DNA of 6,838 bases from Dehalococcoidia bacterium. GTDB lineage: Bacteria; Chloroflexota; Dehalococcoidia; GIF9; AB-539-J10. Both the position numbers and the translations under genes were made by a program. Where the stretch lies: NCBI GenBank assembly GCA_029859145.1, contig JAOUDT010000067.1, positions 1 through 6,838 on the forward strand. Direction: 5' to 3'. This document shows, in pieces, positions 5,262 to 6,838 of this stretch; positions within the stretch are counted from its first letter, which is position 1; each line of letters opens with the position of its first letter. Under the pieces are notes generated by a model. That model made no database searches, was not told where the DNA came from, and was given only the letters and a program-made list of their open reading frames with translations.

Positions 5262-6838
5262 TCATATCAGACCACCGAGATTCAGTAATACTGGCGCCAG
5301 CATCAGCGAAATCACCGACATCAGCTTGAGCATGATATTCAAGGACGGGCCGGCCGTATCTTTCATAGGGTCGCCGGCCGTATCTCCAACAACAGCAGCT
5401 TTGTGGGCGTCCGAACCTTTGCCTCCGAACTTCCCGGCTTCAATCCATTTCTTGGCGTTGTCCCAGGCTCCGCCCGCGTTGTTCAAGGTGATAGCGAGGA
5501 TGAAACCGGTAGCCAGGGCGCCGATAAGAAAGCCAGCCAGGGCATATTTGCCGAGAACCACTCCCACGATGACAGGCGCAATGATCGTCATTATGGAAGG
5601 AATCAACATTTCTTTCAATGCTATTCTGGTGGCGATATCCACGCACTTGCCGTATTCGGGCCGGGCTGTTCCCTCCATCAGGCCCTTTATCTCCCGCCAC
5701 TGCCGGCGGACTTCATCGACAATTGCCGCCGTAGTTATACCGACTGCCTTCATGCTCATAGCGCAGAAGACGGGAGGGATAAGGGCACCGAGAATCACGC
5801 CGACGATAATCGGCGTACTCAGCAAGCTCAGCTCTGGAGGCAGTGGGTTCAACTGCCCTGTTGCTGAGATTGTGACTATCCCGACGGCCATAGCATAGGC
5901 CAGGATCAAGCCCAGGGCATTCATGACAGCAGCGCCGATGGCGAATCCCTTGCCCGTGGCGGCTGTGGTGTTTCCCAGAGAATCCAGAGCATCGGTCCTC
6001 TCACGCACCTCGGGTGGCAGCGCCGCCTGAGTGGCGATGCCTCCGGCATTGTCAGCTATAGGTCCGTAAGCATCGGTAGCCAGCGTGACGCCCAGCGTGG
6101 ACAGCATACCAACGGCAGCCAGGGCGACACCGTAGAAGCTGCCGAACTTGTACGCTATGATAATAGCCAGGGCTACCAGGACTATCGGCGGCCATGTGCT
6201 CATCAAACCATTGGCAAAGCCCCGAATTATGGTAGCGCCGGCGCCTCTGGTGGAAGCTTCCGAAATTTCTTGTGTTGGCTTGAAGGCATAAGAGGTGAAA
6301 TAATTTGTGGCTTCCCCCATTAAGGCACCAGCCACGAGGCCGGCCAGCATTGCCCAGAAAAGACCTAAGCTGGCCCCCAAAAAATGAATCACCAGGAAGC
6401 CAAACACCGCCGCCAGTACTGTGGCGCCCAGTGTGCCGCGGCGCAAAGCTCCCAGAAGAGCACTCATCTCCACCTTTTCCCCGACCCTGACCAGAAAACA
6501 GCCGATTACGGAAGCCACAATGCCGGCAGCCATGATGAGAAGGGGCAGCCACCAGGCGCGCTGCAGGGCAACTGCCTCATCGAGAAGTGTGGGGAATAGC
6601 ACTCCCTTAACCCACGGTGCCAGTATGACACCCACCGTAGTAAGTGTCATAGTGCCAACAGCGGTTTCCACATAGGATTCAAAAAGGTCGGCACCCATCC
6701 CGCAGACATCACCGACGTTATCGCCGACGTTGTCGGCTATCACAGCAGCGTTTCTGGGGTCATCCTCCGGTATCCCCGCCTCCACTTTGCCCACCAGGTC
6801 AGAACCGGCATCGGCCCCTTTGGTGAAAATCCCACCGC
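5262..6838 (-). CDS. hppA: Membrane-bound ion-translocating pyrophosphatase, K+-dependent type, 3' part
   Basis: The last 524 codons of hppA; the frame stays open to the right edge, so perhaps 160-190 N-terminal residues are missing. The enzyme hydrolyses cytoplasmic pyrophosphate and pumps H+ and/or Na+ across the membrane. Active-site landmarks are GGIFTKGADAGSDLVGKVE (right edge to about 6780), EDDPRN with DNVGDNVGD (6767-6706), DAYGPIADNAGG (6074-6039), NNAGGAWDNAKK (5483-5448) and GDTAGDPMKDTAGPSLN (5387-5337). GNTTAATGKG (5975-5946) has Ala and Gly at the two positions that separate K+-dependent from K+-independent enzymes (Lys and Thr). Many hydrophobic helices lie between these motifs. 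The GTG at 6794 is an internal Val, not a start. DLFESYVET (6689-6663) carries two Glu one helical turn apart, leaving ion choice open. The stop is TGA at 5264-5262. Confidence 0.97.
   Translation of the reverse strand, partial: GGIFTKGADAGSDLVGKVEAGIPEDDPRNAAVIADNVGDNVGDVCGMGADLFESYVETAVGTMTLTTVGVILAPWVKGVLFPTLLDEAVALQRAWWLPLLIMAAGIVASVIGCFLVRVGEKVEMSALLGALRRGTLGATVLAAVFGFLVIHFLGASLGLFWAMLAGLVAGALMGEATNYFTSYAFKPTQEISEASTRGAGATIIRGFANGLMSTWPPIVLVALAIIIAYKFGSFYGVALAAVGMLSTLGVTLATDAYGPIADNAGGIATQAALPPEVRERTDALDSLGNTTAATGKGFAIGAAVMNALGLILAYAMAVGIVTISATGQLNPLPPELSLLSTPIIVGVILGALIPPVFCAMSMKAVGITTAAIVDEVRRQWREIKGLMEGTARPEYGKCVDIATRIALKEMLIPSIMTIIAPVIVGVVLGKYALAGFLIGALATGFILAITLNNAGGAWDNAKKWIEAGKFGGKGSDAHKAAVVGDTAGDPMKDTAGPSLNIMLKLMSVISLMLAPVLLNLGGLI
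5293..5354. repeat. Direct repeat copy 2 (hppA tail core, in the intact gene)
   Basis: The partner of 3911-3972. It lies inside the last 31 codons of hppA, encoding AGPSLNIMLKLMSVIS and the following LMLAP. The two mismatches are at 3924/5306 (a/g) and 3952/5334 (t/g). Confidence 0.9.

Noticed and set aside
5326..5898. 190-codon plus-strand ORF opposite hppA
   Set aside because: Antisense shadow of hppA with no supporting signal.
6792..6794. GTG as start of a 510-residue pyrophosphatase
   Set aside because: Conserved active-site sequence (GGIFTKGADAGSDLVGKVE) continues upstream in frame to the window edge, so this is an internal Val.

Overview
The window reads as an ordinary bacterial chromosome segment of moderate GC. 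It holds two well-known housekeeping genes, uvrA and the 3' part of a membrane pyrophosphatase gene (hppA), plus several small genes without a firm function. The style of the UvrA and pyrophosphatase proteins and of the 229-residue 'MFWK' protein reminds me of anaerobic Chloroflexota (Dehalococcoidia). This is an impression from the protein sequences, not a tested assignment.

Layout, left to right. (1) 1-348, minus: 5' part of an HD-domain phosphohydrolase gene running off the left edge. Its ATG overlaps the uvrA stop codon (ATGA). (2) 345-3200, minus: complete uvrA, 951 residues, with a strong extended -10 promoter so close to the start codon that the mRNA should be nearly leaderless. (3) 3201-3428: divergent intergenic region with a promoter for each side and a UUCG-type hairpin. 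(4) 3429-3752, plus: small four-helix membrane protein, the only confident plus-strand gene. (5) 3753-3995: interleaved inverted repeats, then a decayed 115-bp copy of the hppA 3' end. (6) 3996-4685, minus: 229-residue conserved-looking cytoplasmic protein of unknown function with a perfect Shine-Dalgarno sequence. (7) 4686-5261: a run of three dyad symmetries, then a doubtful lipoprotein-like ORF. (8) 5262-6838, minus: hppA, K+-dependent type, with its N-terminus beyond the right edge.

The most unusual feature is the hppA tail relic at 3879-3993. It is a direct repeat of the true hppA tail at 5262-5376, with 60 of 62 bases identical in the core, and both lie on the minus strand. The two copies bracket about 1.4 kb carrying the 229-residue gene. 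This is the footprint expected from an element that integrated into the hppA 3' end and displaced the original tail, or from a tandem hppA duplication that mostly decayed. No integrase is visible, so the mechanism stays open.

Functionally the left half is a DNA-repair transcription unit (uvrA plus a translationally coupled HD hydrolase). The right half is an energy-conservation locus (pyrophosphate-driven ion pumping) with an accessory insertion behind it. I see no tRNA, rRNA, CRISPR array, transposase or other recognisable defence or mobile system.
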